A DNA stretch of 64,000 nucleotides from NCBI GenBank assembly GCA_007115705.1, contig QXEO01000144.1:248001-312000 (forward strand), read 5' to 3'. The stretch is from Dactylis glomerata. Taxonomy: Eukaryota; Streptophyta; Magnoliopsida; Poales; Poaceae. The notes beneath the pieces were generated by a model that saw only the letters and a program-made list of their open reading frames with translations, had not been told where the DNA came from and did no database searches. Within the stretch, counting starts at the first letter, position 1, and each line of letters opens with the position of its first letter. Positions 22,190 through 32,861 of this stretch are shown one piece after another. A program made the position numbers and the translations under genes.

Positions 22190-23411
22190 GTGCCCACCCT
22201 CCAATTTTTTCCTGCGTCCGCCACTGCCCAGCGGTGCATGCCCCTCCCTCTCCCACTCCCTCCTCTCTCCCGCCACCGCCAGGGTCACTGTCGGGCAAAG
22301 CCCCGGGGCTGACGGTGGTGGCGGGGTCCTCTCCCTCGCGCTATGGGCTCGTTCTGCTTGGCAGTGGTGGCGCGGTGGCATTGCGGCAATGTGGTGTTGC
22401 GGCTTCCCGGCGGCGGGCATGGTTCGGCGGCTGCTGAGGAGCGCGTCTTCTTGTGGTGGAGGCTCCCCTGCCACTGCTTCCTGGAGCTTTGGGCCCGCTC
22501 GGCGCATCTTGGCCTGGATGGGCTAACGGTTCTATGGTGGTGACTGCTAGGTGGCGCTGTGGTGGCTGTCAGTGTAGGTTGCTAGGCACCACAGCGGTCC
22601 CGACGGCCAGCCTAGCGGCGGCAGGCTAAATCCCATCATTTAGTCCCGTCCTTTGGTTGTCTTTGCGGGTGGCCTTCCCTGCTCCGGCGATGTCTTTGGC
22701 TTGCTTCTCGGTGGTGGTGGCCATCTGTTGTGCCCATCCTCGTGGTTCAGCTAGACATTGAGGTCGAAGGTCAGGCCTAGAGAAATCCCTACTTTCTATG
22801 GACAACGGCGACACATGCGGGTGCCATCTCCTTCCTTGGAGGCATCGCCATGGTTCTGATGGTCTTCGTCACCTCGATCACCGGGGGAAACCCTAGGTCT
22901 GACTAGTCAGACGGGGTGACAGCGGCACCACGGTGTCGTTCCCTTCTTGAAGGTGTCGCCTTGGTTGCCCGTGGAGTCCCTGTACGGCAGGATAGTGTCG
23001 GCATTGGCAACTGCTTGGAGCGTGAGCCTCCAGGGTGCAATGTACACCGCGGTTGGTTCTTCTTGGTCGAAGACTTCCTCTGGACTGGTTGGATCATGTT
23101 GTCCACTCGCCGACTCCCTCTAGGCGCTTATGAGTGTGCACTACGTCGATCTAGATTTTCTTGGTGTCGCTCTACCGAGGTCTCTTTCTTCGGGCATGAC
23201 GCGGTCCTTGGCTCTGTGCCCCGCCCCCATGCCATTCTTGGTGGGTGACGGTGCAAGACGATCCTTTGTGGTTGTGTGCCTTGGGTTGGCATTGTAAGCC
23301 ATGTATCATGGGGTGTTGAGTGATGTTGTAGCCATTCCTGGCGTTGTTCTGGCCATCTTGGCCTATCTTCTATAAGATTGATACACCTTCCAGGGTGTAT
23401 TCTCGAAAAAA
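22190..23411 (+). mobile_element. Probable non-LTR retroposon, unclassified
   Basis: This GC-rich block has no sustained meaningful frame and ends in a 7-bp-arm hairpin (ATACACC TTCCAG GGTGTAT, 23381-23400) followed by TCTCGAAAAAA. A terminal hairpin ahead of a CGAAAAAA tail is a common 3' end of grass non-LTR elements. The 5' boundary is taken where the hAT similarity stops and composition changes. It could instead be several fused fragments. Confidence 0.45.
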
Positions 23412-23871
23412 TATGTTTTTTCCCTATTTTATAAATAAATGCATACGGCCGAACTGATACAACGTGTGATGAAACTCTCTTATTACTAAGTAGATCAAAG
23501 ATAAAGAAAACATGCAAAATCGAACCACCGAAGATAGTGTAGCAACCCTAAGGGGTACAAGAGCTCCGCAACAACGTCCCCAAGTGGGTGACGACGCAAC
23601 ATGTCACCATCATCGAGACCAAAATGGTCAAAGGCTTTCACCCGCAACCCACACATAGAGAAGGTAATCACAACGACGTCCCAAGAAGGTTACGACATCC
23701 ACATGCATCACCGTTGTTGGTGTCGAAGCGCTAAGCTTTTGCCCAAAACAAATTCAAAAAACGCTCAGTATCTCACTCCACCCACTGGCCCCAAGACTGG
23801 CCTCCGGCACGTGATCTGGGACTTGCCTTTGTGAAAGCTCTACCAACACTAGGATTTCTGTTGCCCCCTCC
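23412..23871. other. Sequence flanking the nested Gypsy block on the left
   Basis: No gene is recognised. This is the pre-insertion target. Its right-hand continuation resumes at 49784 after the outer element. Confidence 0.45.
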
Positions 23872-23876
23872 TCACC

Positions 23877-25586
23877 ATCTAATGCATGCAAAGTACATGC
23901 ATGAACTTTGTAGTTTATTGATACATATTCCTACATATTATAATGTTATTAGTTGTTATAATCATGTTTTATGTGGATTTTCCATAGGCCCCCTTTATTT
24001 TGATTATAACTCTGCAGAACAGGAAAACCCTATTTTGCGTATTTTGACGTTTCAGGGACCTTCCCGGACTCAAATTGACCTAGGATTTTTGGAGCGTTAA
24101 TATTTTATCACGAGAAACACCTGGAGAAGAAGAAGTCAATGAGACGAGGCACACGGGCCAAACGAGTACAGGTGGTGCGGGCTACCTGGCAGGCCGCGCC
24201 ATCCATACTCGTTGGAGCCTCGAGCCTCCGTTGATGCCCATCTTTGTCTCCTGGTGCTTAGCTTGACCTTAAAATGCCTATATATATACCCCCTGGACGA
24301 TCACGATGAGAGGCAGCGGAGAAACACGAAACATAGAAATAGAGGCTGTTCCAGTGAATATTGGAGGGGGAAACGCTGCCGGAGTCTCCCCCAGTCGCTT
24401 CTCCGCCCTCTCCGATGTCAACACCATCATAACCGCCATGAAGAGGGAGTCGTCCACCTCTGGACTATGGGTTTGTGACAGTAGCTTGTCCTTTCTCTCT
24501 TATGCTTCAATGTTTAGACATCATATGAGCTGCCCAACATGATTATGATGCATATTATATAATTTCTATGTGGTGGATCTTTATATTATTGGATGATTGA
24601 TGAGATGTGATATGTTATTATGTTCTTGATGTATGAGCATATTATTACCCTATTCTTTATTACTTGTTCTGATCCAACATGTATGCGAGAGCGCGAGAGG
24701 GGGATGGTGTGTATTAGTTGGAGTAACTAGGTAGTAGTGATTGAATAGAGACAGTGTTCATGATCTGCTAGGGTATTTTACCTTCTTCCACGATTACCTC
24801 ACTAGGGGTAAAGAGAATGCATGTGTTATAATTTCTAGGTGACAGCTTTGAATCCCGAGTGACATTCATAGACAAAGTTTCTATCGTAATATGTCCAAGT
24901 GGTAGCATATTTTTTGTTTAACATCATGTCAATCTACCTAAGGCTATACTCTGTTAATTCTTAATACTAGATTGCTTGAAGTTTATTCCTTTCTAGTGGA
25001 GTATAAGTAAGATGTGTTGCATCATCTTTAAATTAGGACGTGATGCCCATATAAATATTATCAAGTTAACATAATAAAAATAATGCCAACATTTCGGTCA
25101 TCCGCTTTGCGCTTAATGCCACCACAACTTCATGAGAGAGTAGGCAAGTGAATCCATGAACCCCGGTCAAATTTTAACAATAAGAAACACCTTACTGACG
25201 CATTTACATACGCTTTTATTTTCAGCACCATTTTATTCTGAAAATACAAAAATATATTTACTTTCTTGCACAAACAACCAAAACCCAAAAACATTATTGC
25301 CGCATCATATTTATTTTATTGCATTGTTATTTACTTTATTGCATTTGTTTTCATATTTTATTTTACTTACATTCACACCTTGTGCTTGACAACCACTCAG
25401 TGGAGTTGGGGACACAAGACTAGGAAATTGTTTTGCAGATTGCTTGAAGAAGGACGATAGGAGCTTTTTCGACTATTCCCTGAGAGTTCGATATTAAATC
25501 CCGAGTTCCCTCGTGGGGAAAATTTACTCTTTCTACAACACTCTACACTTGGAGTCCCGATGAGTTGGCACCTTTGCTTAGTGTCA
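23877..25586 (+). repeat. 5' LTR of the outer Gypsy element (1710 bp)
   Basis: It is near-collinear with 48050-49778. The first bases are decayed here (ATCTAATGC against TGTTGATGC in the 3' copy). It contains a TATA box (CCTATATATATACCCC, about 24277). The end GTGTCA precedes the primer-binding site by 14 bp. Confidence 0.9.
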
Positions 25587-25600
25587 GCAAGACTATTTTC

Positions 25601-25619
25601 TGGCATCGTTGTCGAGGAA
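25601..25619 (+). other. Primer-binding site, decayed Asp-tRNA type
   Basis: TGGCATCGTTGTCGAGGAA differs from the Asp-type site TGGCGCCGTTGCCGGGGA (present intact at 34550) mainly by C-to-T and G-to-A changes, the pattern of methylated-cytosine decay. Confidence 0.75.
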
Positions 25620-25826
25620 CAAAGGAAAGCATTCACAACTGCTAGCTTCATCAAGTGAAGGCAATTCTCCGACGCAAGATCTTCTTCATGCGCCGGGCAA
25701 TCACCTAAGCTTGGGGAGGTAACACCACTGTGAGTCTTCTCGCTCTTTTAGATTTGCAACACAATTCTCATTTTCTTGTTTTTGTCATTTTGTTTTGGCA
25801 TACATATTTAAAATCCATAAAAATTA

Positions 25827-27175
25827 GTGAAGCACACGCCTATTGCAATTATGGATGAAAAATCACACTGGCTGTTTAGTGTTAAAAAAAATCCTCCAAC
25901 ATTTGAAATGCCTAAACCCTTTGGAATTGATCCTGCTATTGTTAAATCATTTTATGAAGAGAGATATAAAGGGAATCCTTGTGACAATCCTATAGCTCAC
26001 CTGGATAAATTTGAAAAATATGCGATTCTATTAAGATTGACAATGTTAGCAATGAGAGAATTGAAGTTAAGATGTTTCTTTACTCACTTTCTGCTAGATC
26101 ACTGGATTTGTTTTTAAACTGGCCACTTGGAACTTTTCATTCATGGTACAATATAAAAGCTGCTTTCAAAGAGAGATTTGGGCTACCTTCCACCATAAGT
26201 TTCAATAGAGAACTTATATTTGCTTTTAAACAAAGAGATGATGAGAAATTTACTCACGCGTGGGAAAGATTTAGAGGATTCACCTATGAAATGGATCATG
26301 GCCTTAGAGATTGGATGATAATACATGCGTTCTACTCTGGGTTAATTATGAGCTCTAAGTCCTATTTGAACAAACAAAGTGGGAAAACCTTTTTAGAACT
26401 TACTACAGATGATGCCCACAAACTACTTGATAACTTACTTCTGGAGTGTAAAATAAAGAGTAGCTTAGAAAAAATCTGGGGCTTTCAAAGAACCTTTTGA
26501 AGATCGTTATGAACTTTATAAACTTAATGTGGAAGAAAAAGAAGTAGATGAAGTTAAAATACTCTCCGATAATATTAAAGAACCTCAACTTGATCTTGTC
26601 AAATATAGTTTGAATGAACTTATCAATATATTGCAAAGCTTTGCTAATGATCCTTCTTTTAATGTTCATCAAACCGGTTTTGGATCCTATATAGCCAATC
26701 ATTTCATTAAGGAAAAGATACAACCTAAGCTTGGGGATGTATGGATCCCAAAAATACTTATTTCTGTAGGAAAAGAGTCACACCATGCTATCTTAGACTT
26801 GGTATCAAGCATAAACATCCTCTCCAAAGAACTATATGATTTACTTGATCTTGATAAAAACTAGAAAAGTGTGATATTGATCTATTGCTAGCTAATGGTT
26901 CTACCCAGCATGCCTTAGGTAAAATAAAGGATGTTATGATTTAAATCCATATGAATTTTGTACCTATTGATTTTATCATTGTGGACATGAAGAGCAATAC
27001 CTCAAGTCCTATAATCCTTGGTAGACCTTTCTTGAGAACTACAGGTGCAGTTATTGATTCCAAAGAAGGGAATGTGAAATTCCAATTTCCACATAAGAAG
27101 TGTATGGAGCACTTTCCAAGAAAGAATGTTAATGTTCAGAAGTACATGTGCCCTAATGACACTTATCCATCTTGA
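25827..27175 (+). pseudogene. Gag-protease polyprotein of the outer Gypsy element, broken
   Basis: The gag core is read in two frames: 25827-26117 (PFGIDPAIVKSFYEERYKGN, AHLDKFEK) and 26072-26500 (FNWPLGTFHSW.., FTHAWERFRGFT, FYSGL). These are the retrotransposon-gag features of Athila-like Gypsy elements. A 3' portion has a protease-like region (PKILISVGKESHHAILDLVSS, 26740-26864, with Leu-Val where Asp-Thr/Ser-Gly is usual shifted) and the conserved IILGRPFLRTTGAVID (27009). Frameshifts near 26075 and 26490 and stops at 26862 and 26941 break it. No pol follows: the next 1.2 kb is non-coding. Confidence 0.82.
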
Positions 27176-28456
27176 ATAAATAAGGTAAAAATCCTAGCTA
27201 TATGGCTACAAAGAAAGCGCTTTACGGGAGGCAACCCGGTAGTATTTACTTTTTTTGATTTTGTTTTTATTGCTCTTGTGAGAGAGTAATTTTATTTGAG
27301 TCTTATTTTTGTGTCCTCGCTGTAGCAAGAATGTTTTATTTAGTGTGTCTACTTTAAAAAAATAAAGTGCCAAGTTTTACCCATCTTGGGTGTTAAAAGA
27401 TTGCAATACTTATTTGGAGATGCCAAAATCTGTGTAGCACTTTTTAGTGCACAATTTTTCATATTTTTTCTGTAACTCCTATGGACCTATGCCATTTATA
27501 TAAATTTGAAATTTCCATCCTCTACCTGAATAAAAATATAAAAAAATCCGTGACCTGTTTAAGGGGGCGGTAAAATTCATCAAATTGCTGCAGTTTTTAT
27601 TGACAGATTTTGTCTTTTGTTGTTTTGAGCATTTGTTTGAGTCTCAAGATGATTCTTTTTTAGTCTTTTGATATTTAGTGAATTTTGGAAACTTAATACA
27701 CTATCTGGACATCTTGCACCAAATTTTATTTGGGGTTTTCTTTTCATCACTTATATTATGTTTGTGCCCTCTAATATCAGCCACTCTAGAAAAGAGGTGG
27801 GAAATAGTTTTGTGGTGAAGTTTTTTTACAGGGAAGGAATAATCATCGAGCAAGGAGTCATCTAAGTAATGGATAACACCATAAGCTTGGGGATTACCCA
27901 TGAAAACCCCTGGACCTATCAACTCCTTGGTTTGCATACTATTCTTGCCTTGTTTTTTAGCACCATTTTACTATTGCATAAACTTGGAGTGTCTGCATAT
28001 AGTTTTTAGTTTTTCTTTTGCATCTTTTGTTTTGAATAAATAGACCACCACCTGTAGGTTTACTTTATATTTATGAGAAAGTTACTATATGAATTGAGAG
28101 AAAAAGTAGTGAAGAAAAGTGAGATAGCAATGCAAGTAATGCTTATGTTCTATGCTTCATATGCTTTGATTGAATAGTAATTTGCTAGTGTCGTATTGAG
28201 TGCTATTTCTTCTTTGCACATTGATGGTTAACTTTGAGTTACTTAGTTAATTAATAAATGTGTATCATTATGGATATTATGAATACTTGTGTCTTTTATA
28301 CCTTTCCAATGGCCAAGAAAAGAAAATAAAAAGGAGAGAAAAAGCAAGCAAAGACTTGTATATCCAAATACCTTGAGCCATACTTCTCCGCAAAATCTCC
28401 ACCATACCTAACTACATAGAAAAAATGATATTCCAAGTATAGTATTTGTTTCATGT
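27176..28456 (+). other. Non-coding internal region of the outer Gypsy element
   Basis: It starts with the conserved post-gag block GAAAGCGCTTTACGGGAGGC, then AT-rich sequence without sustained frames. It is the stretch where pol would lie in an autonomous relative. Confidence 0.7.
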
Positions 28457-28461
28457 CTTTA

Positions 28462-29252
28462 TGATAGGGGTTGACCCCTTAGGTGTGGCCCGATCTTCAC
28501 GGATTCACGAGATTTGCAGCGGGGAAAGAGGATGAATACAAAGAACATGATGAAGGTGATGAACTCGACACACAAATCGAAGGCAAACTCACACACACAA
28601 GATACACACCGTTGTCCTCGTTGGCCCGATTCATCAACTCAATAGAATCACAATGAAGAGACCCCAAGAGTAGAATTCCTTGTGAGAGATTGACTTGCAA
28701 GGGATAGAATTCCAAGTGGAGAAGAGACCAATCAATTGGATAGAATTACGCACTCTTGTATGCAAGAGCTCCAAATCAAGGTAGAATTTCCCAAATAGAA
28801 GAGATCCCAAACAAACAGGGTGATTTCTAGATGGAAGATCTAGTAGGGTTCCCACAAGGGGTGAGGCATCATGTCAATTCTTATCTCAATTCATGTCTAT
28901 CCTAGGGAGGGGGAGAGTGACCCATATATATAGGCAGCCATGAGCTAGGGGTAGTTTGGTCACTAGGGACATAGATGACATAGGTGGCTTCATGGCCAAA
29001 ATAGAGTTGACTCGAGTAGACCGGCTATAGCCGGTGTTTAGTCCGGCTTTAGCCGGTGGGTCCAGCTTTAGCCGGTGTGGGACCGGCTTTAGCTGGTCTA
29101 GCTTCAGCTGCCGCCTCTTCTTGTGACGCTTCCAAGCTTCTTTCCGGTGGTTCTTCTTCTTCCTTCTCTTCCACGCCTCGATGATGTCGAACTTGAGTGT
29201 GGATGTTATTGACACACATGATGCGGTGGTGTCCGAAGGCCACACTGTATCA
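28462..29252 (-). mobile_element. Solo LTR, 791 bp, inserted in the outer Gypsy element
   Basis: TGATAGGGGTTGACC to CACACTGTATCA, with the exact 5-bp duplication CTTTA at 28457-28461 and 29253-29257. On the minus strand it has a TATA-like CCTATATATATGGG. Its 3' half carries several short palindromes of the form CCGGCTTTAGCCGG. The element family is not recognised. Orientation is inferred from the TATA. Confidence 0.9.
29015..29110. repeat. Clustered CCGGCT(T/A)TAGCCGG palindromes
   Basis: Four to five variants occur in under 100 bp (CCGGCTATAGCCGG, CCGGCTTTAGCCGG, CCAGCTTTAGCCGG, CCGGCTTTAGCTGG, CTAGCTTCAGCTG), about 20-25 bp apart, inside the solo LTR. Confidence 0.8.
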
Positions 29253-29257
29253 CTTTA

Positions 29258-29713
29258 CATTCAAAATTATCTTTTTATTGTGCAATTTGAAGCTCATGGG
29301 AAAGTAGCAGTCTACGGTGAAGTTCGTTTATGTAAGTTGCATGTTTGTCATTTTATTAGTTGGGGTTATGTTAAACCATGCTGTCATGGAACAACACTTT
29401 CAATTTTATTATGTTGTTGTCATACACCTTGGGTTATGCATATCTTTCTGGTGTGAAATGAGTGGGAGTTATCATGTTAAAGATTCGAGTGTGTATATTT
29501 GTTAGAGAAGAGCATTGGGCCGCTAACCGAAACCATGCCTAATCATGGTAGACGTTTCAGCATGGACTTCCTCATTATATTAAACAAGTTTAGTTTACTA
29601 CTCAATTAGTACTTTAAGAGGAGTTCATTTGTCTGTTGTCCTATCGTCCTGGTATGTATTGCCTTTGCAAAAAGATCAAAATCTAGAAGGCAATATGTAC
29701 AGGTGGCATGGAG
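29258..29713 (+). other. Non-coding internal region of the outer Gypsy element (continued)
   Basis: No gene is seen. The text (GAGAAGAGCATTGGGCCGCTAA) resembles the non-coding 3' interior of the gag-only element at 37.4 kb (GGAAAACGCCTGGGCCGCTAA), which supports a shared ancestry of these two non-autonomous elements. Confidence 0.6.
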
Positions 29714-29718
29714 GTACC

Positions 29719-30052
29719 TGACAAGGGTATAGATAATAGAGCCCATTAGTTAGTTACCCCTAAAACCCGTTAAGCTAGGCCCAATTGTAATACTAGTTGA
29801 AATATGAGTTCATGTCGTATGTCAATATTGTAATCTGTGTCGGATCCCTCCCGATCCCTGAGACCTGGCCACCTATATATAGGGGCCAGGAGGGGACGGT
29901 AAGGGACAGATTGAAAGCAACCTAGGTTTACACCCACGTTTACTTTCGATAACCACCTTGTTTGACTGATTTTACCTTCGAGTTCATCCGACGCCCTATC
30001 TCCCCGATCCTAAGTCCTTCATCTAGGACATTCGTCGAGTTAACCCTCGTCA
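29719..30052 (+). repeat. 5' LTR of the Tat element (334 bp)
   Basis: Begins TGACAAGGGTATAGAT, ends TTAACCCTCGTCA, with an internal TATA (CCTATATATAGGGG) near 29872. Confidence 0.95.
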
Positions 30053-30054
30053 AT

Positions 30055-30073
30055 TGGCGCCGACCGTGGGGAC
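30055..30073 (+). other. Primer-binding site of the Tat element
   Basis: TGGCGCCGACCGTGGGGAC starts 2 bp after the LTR and has the TGG start required to pair with a tRNA 3' CCA end. It differs from the Asp-type site used by the other Gypsy elements here. I do not assign the tRNA. Confidence 0.75.
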
Positions 30074-30089
30074 TCTGGGCATTGGAATC

Positions 30090-31185
30090 ATGAATTCGAT
30101 GGCTTTTTCGCTTTTAGCCAATAGCAGTCCGAAAGTCGACGAAAACAAAAAGATGGAGTTGACATTCAGAAGTCTGAGCTTCTATGTTGGACCTTCGGGT
30201 TCAACTTGTCTTTTAGATCCGGCGAAATCGGGTCTGTCGACAAGTAAAACCGAAATAATTGCCAAGTCTGGATCATCTATAGGCTCTTCCAGCGAGGCAA
30301 ACTCGCCAGTTAGCCTAGCAGCAACAGAAAATCTGCAGGAAAAATTCGAGGAATCCGTCGAAACTGGGCGAAAGTTCATCATGGAAGCAGCAATGGACAA
30401 GCCATGCGACAAATCAAGGGACTTCGCCAGTAGAAGCAGCGGCGTCTCCAAAAGCGTACACCATTTATGTGTCATCATCACTGAAGCAGCAGAAGAAGAA
30501 AACAATCACGCAGGCAACGAGGAGGTCGACATGCAAGTCGACAAATTAAGGAGCAATGGCAAGAAAGAGAAGGAGAAAGTCCATGTTTCCGCCGGAGAAT
30601 GGAGAATGATCATGTCAGCTATCAACCACGGGACTGATGTACCCGCAGATTCAAGAAGAGAAGTTCTAATGGGATATCAATACGCGCTACACCAACGCAG
30701 AAAGAAGTTAAGGCATGAAAGAGATATGATTATGAGAAGCCCAGATTACAACAGCACATCAAGTGGAGGATATTGGGGTGAATATAGCGATTCATCAGAG
30801 TCCAGTATGGAGAGGCACAGAGACCCGAAGCACAGCAGAAGGACAACAGCACGGACAGTAGAAGAAAGCTATATGAAAAGCCCAAGTGCGAACCAACCAG
30901 AGGAGGAAGAAGAATTCGTGCAAGAAACACCAGAAGCAGCATTGGTAGCAGCACAGGCATACCTACTAACCACGCAACCAAAGCCTGGAGACCTACGGGA
31001 ACACATGCATCAAGCCGCGATATGAAGCCTCGGGTTGGTGGAGGACAAGCTAAGGGGAAATCTTCCAGAGAAAAATTCGACTCACCGTAGGGAAAAGCAA
31101 AAAGAAGAGGTTAAGCGCAAATTTTCACGGAACAAAACTGGCGAGTCCTCAAAAGACGAGAAACGCCAGCAGAGGAAGGAGGATG
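30090..31185 (+). pseudogene. Tat gag, first segment
   Basis: The frame opens at ATG 30090 (MNSMAFSLLANSS) and runs to a TGA at 31023-31025, then continues in the same frame (SLGLVEDKLRGNLPEK, RREKQKEEVKRKF) to the solo-LTR insertion at 31186. It is rich in Lys/Glu/Ser, as Tat gag N-termini are. It includes SAGEWRMIMSAINHG and a YQYALHQRRKKLRHERD helix. The frame can be followed across the insertion at 32732 and again at 40066, which shows both inserts landed in one gag gene. Confidence 0.8.
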
Positions 31186-32726
31186 TGATGTCTACACACG
31201 CTTCTGTTCTTGTAGACAGTGTTGGGCCTCCAAGTGCAGAGGTTTGTAGAGCAGCAGCAAGTTTCCCTTAAGTGGATCACCCAAGGTTTATCAAACTCAG
31301 GGAGGAAGAGGTCAAAGCTATCCCCCTCAAGCAACCCTGCAATTACGATACAGAAAGTCTCTTGTGTCCCCAACACACCCAATACACTTGTCAGATGTAT
31401 AGGTGCACTAGTTCGGCGAAGAGATAGTGAAATACAAGTGGTATAGATGATTATAAGTAGCAAATGTGATATGAAATAAATATCGCTGCGAGCAAACATG
31501 TAACAAAACAGGAAGTAAACGGTGTGCAATGCTTGGAAACAAGGCCAAGGGATCATACTTTCACTAGTGGACACACTCCCAACAAATATAACATAATTGA
31601 ACAAATAAATAACTTCTCTTCACTATGGTACTCTGAATTACTCTCCTATTGAATAACACTAATCATTGCGTAGGGCTACGAAGCACTCCTCAAAGTTCAT
31701 CAAGTACTTGACAAACACCACTCATAGAGATATCCAAATCAAATCACAACTCAAGATAGATATTATTGCAACTTAGACCAAGTACTAACACGGTGCACAC
31801 ACTGTCAACATTACACCATGAAAGGAGGAATATATCACTTCAATACTATCATAGTGATAATTATTCTCATAATCCATAAAAGATCACAATCGTAGCCTAG
31901 ACCAAGTACCACCATGATGCACACACTGTCACCGTTACACCATGGCAGGAGGAATAGATTACTTTAATAACACACTAGAGTACACATAATGAAGAAGAGT
32001 AACATCTACTTATTCAACATGATACAAAGCTCACGATCACATAAAGATCACATCATGGGAGAGAGAGGTGAACCACATAGCTACCGGTAGAGCCCTCAGC
32101 CCCGGGGATGAACTACTCCCTCCTCATCATAGGAGACAGCAAGGTTGATGGAGATGGCGGTGAGGTCGATGGAGACGGCGGAGACGGCGATGGAGACCGA
32201 TGGAGATGGCTCCGGGGGCACTTCCTCGTCCTGGCAGGGTGTCGGAACAGAGACTTCTGTCCCCCGAAATTTGTCTTCGATGGCGGCGGTGCTGCGGAAC
32301 TGTTCTGGAAATTTCGCCGACTCCCCTAGGGTTTTCCGTCCCGAGGCTTTATATAGGCGAAAGGGCGTCCTCAGGGGGCAGCCAGGGGCTCCTCACACCA
32401 GGGTGGCGTGGCCAGGGCCTGGGCCGCGCCACCTATGAGTGAGGGCGGCCTCTGGCCCCCCTCCGGCTCTCTTTTGGTCTTCGGGAAGCTTCCAGGAAAA
32501 ATAAGACTTCTGGCTTTTGTTTCGTCCAATTCTGAGAATATTTCCTGTGTAGCTTTTCTGAAACACAAAAACAGCAGAAAACTGGGAACTGGCACTATGG
32601 CGACTTGTTAATAGGTTAGTTCTGGAAAATGCATAAAAGTGCCACGAAGTGTAACGAAACATCGGGTAAATGGTGTAAAAACAAGCATGGAGCATCAAAA
32701 ATTATAGATACGTTTGAGACATATCA
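31186..32726 (-). mobile_element. Solo LTR (1541 bp, minus strand) inside Tat gag
   Basis: On the plus strand it runs from TGATGTCTACACACG to GTTTGAGACATATCA, flanked by the exact duplication GGATG (31181-31185 and 32727-32731). Read on the minus strand it starts TGATATGTCTCAAACGTATC and continues TTTTTGATGCTCCATGCTTG, the same family as the 1.68-kb LTRs that follow at 32862 and 38381 but a diverged copy. A TATA-like CCTATATAAAGCC lies near 32350 on the minus strand. It is a solo LTR because no internal sequence remains. Confidence 0.93.
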
Positions 32727-32731
32727 GGATG

Positions 32732-32856
32732 CAAGGAACATAATAGCACAAGCAAGAGTAGACAAGTCACGTTACGCGTGGAGGGAAGAAAACTACAAGG
32801 ATAACGAGAAAGAGATGGGCGCATAATGCTTTACCCGTAGGGTTCGCAAAACGCGA
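32732..32856 (+). pseudogene. Tat gag, middle segment between two insertions
   Basis: After removing the solo LTR the gag frame continues as D-ARNIIAQARVDKSRYAWREE to a TAA at about 32823, then CFTRRVRKTRVP up to the next insertion. It joins KGFKLPHDQEKYDG at 40066. This is direct evidence of insertion order: the Tat element was there first. Confidence 0.85.
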
Positions 32857-32861
32857 GTACC

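Noticed and set aside
24306..24542. A 78-codon ORF that is present in both LTRs of the outer Gypsy element (also 48498-48734)
   Set aside because: Its ATG lies only about 20-30 bp after the LTR TATA box, at or before the expected transcript start. Conservation between the two copies is explained by their common origin as LTRs.
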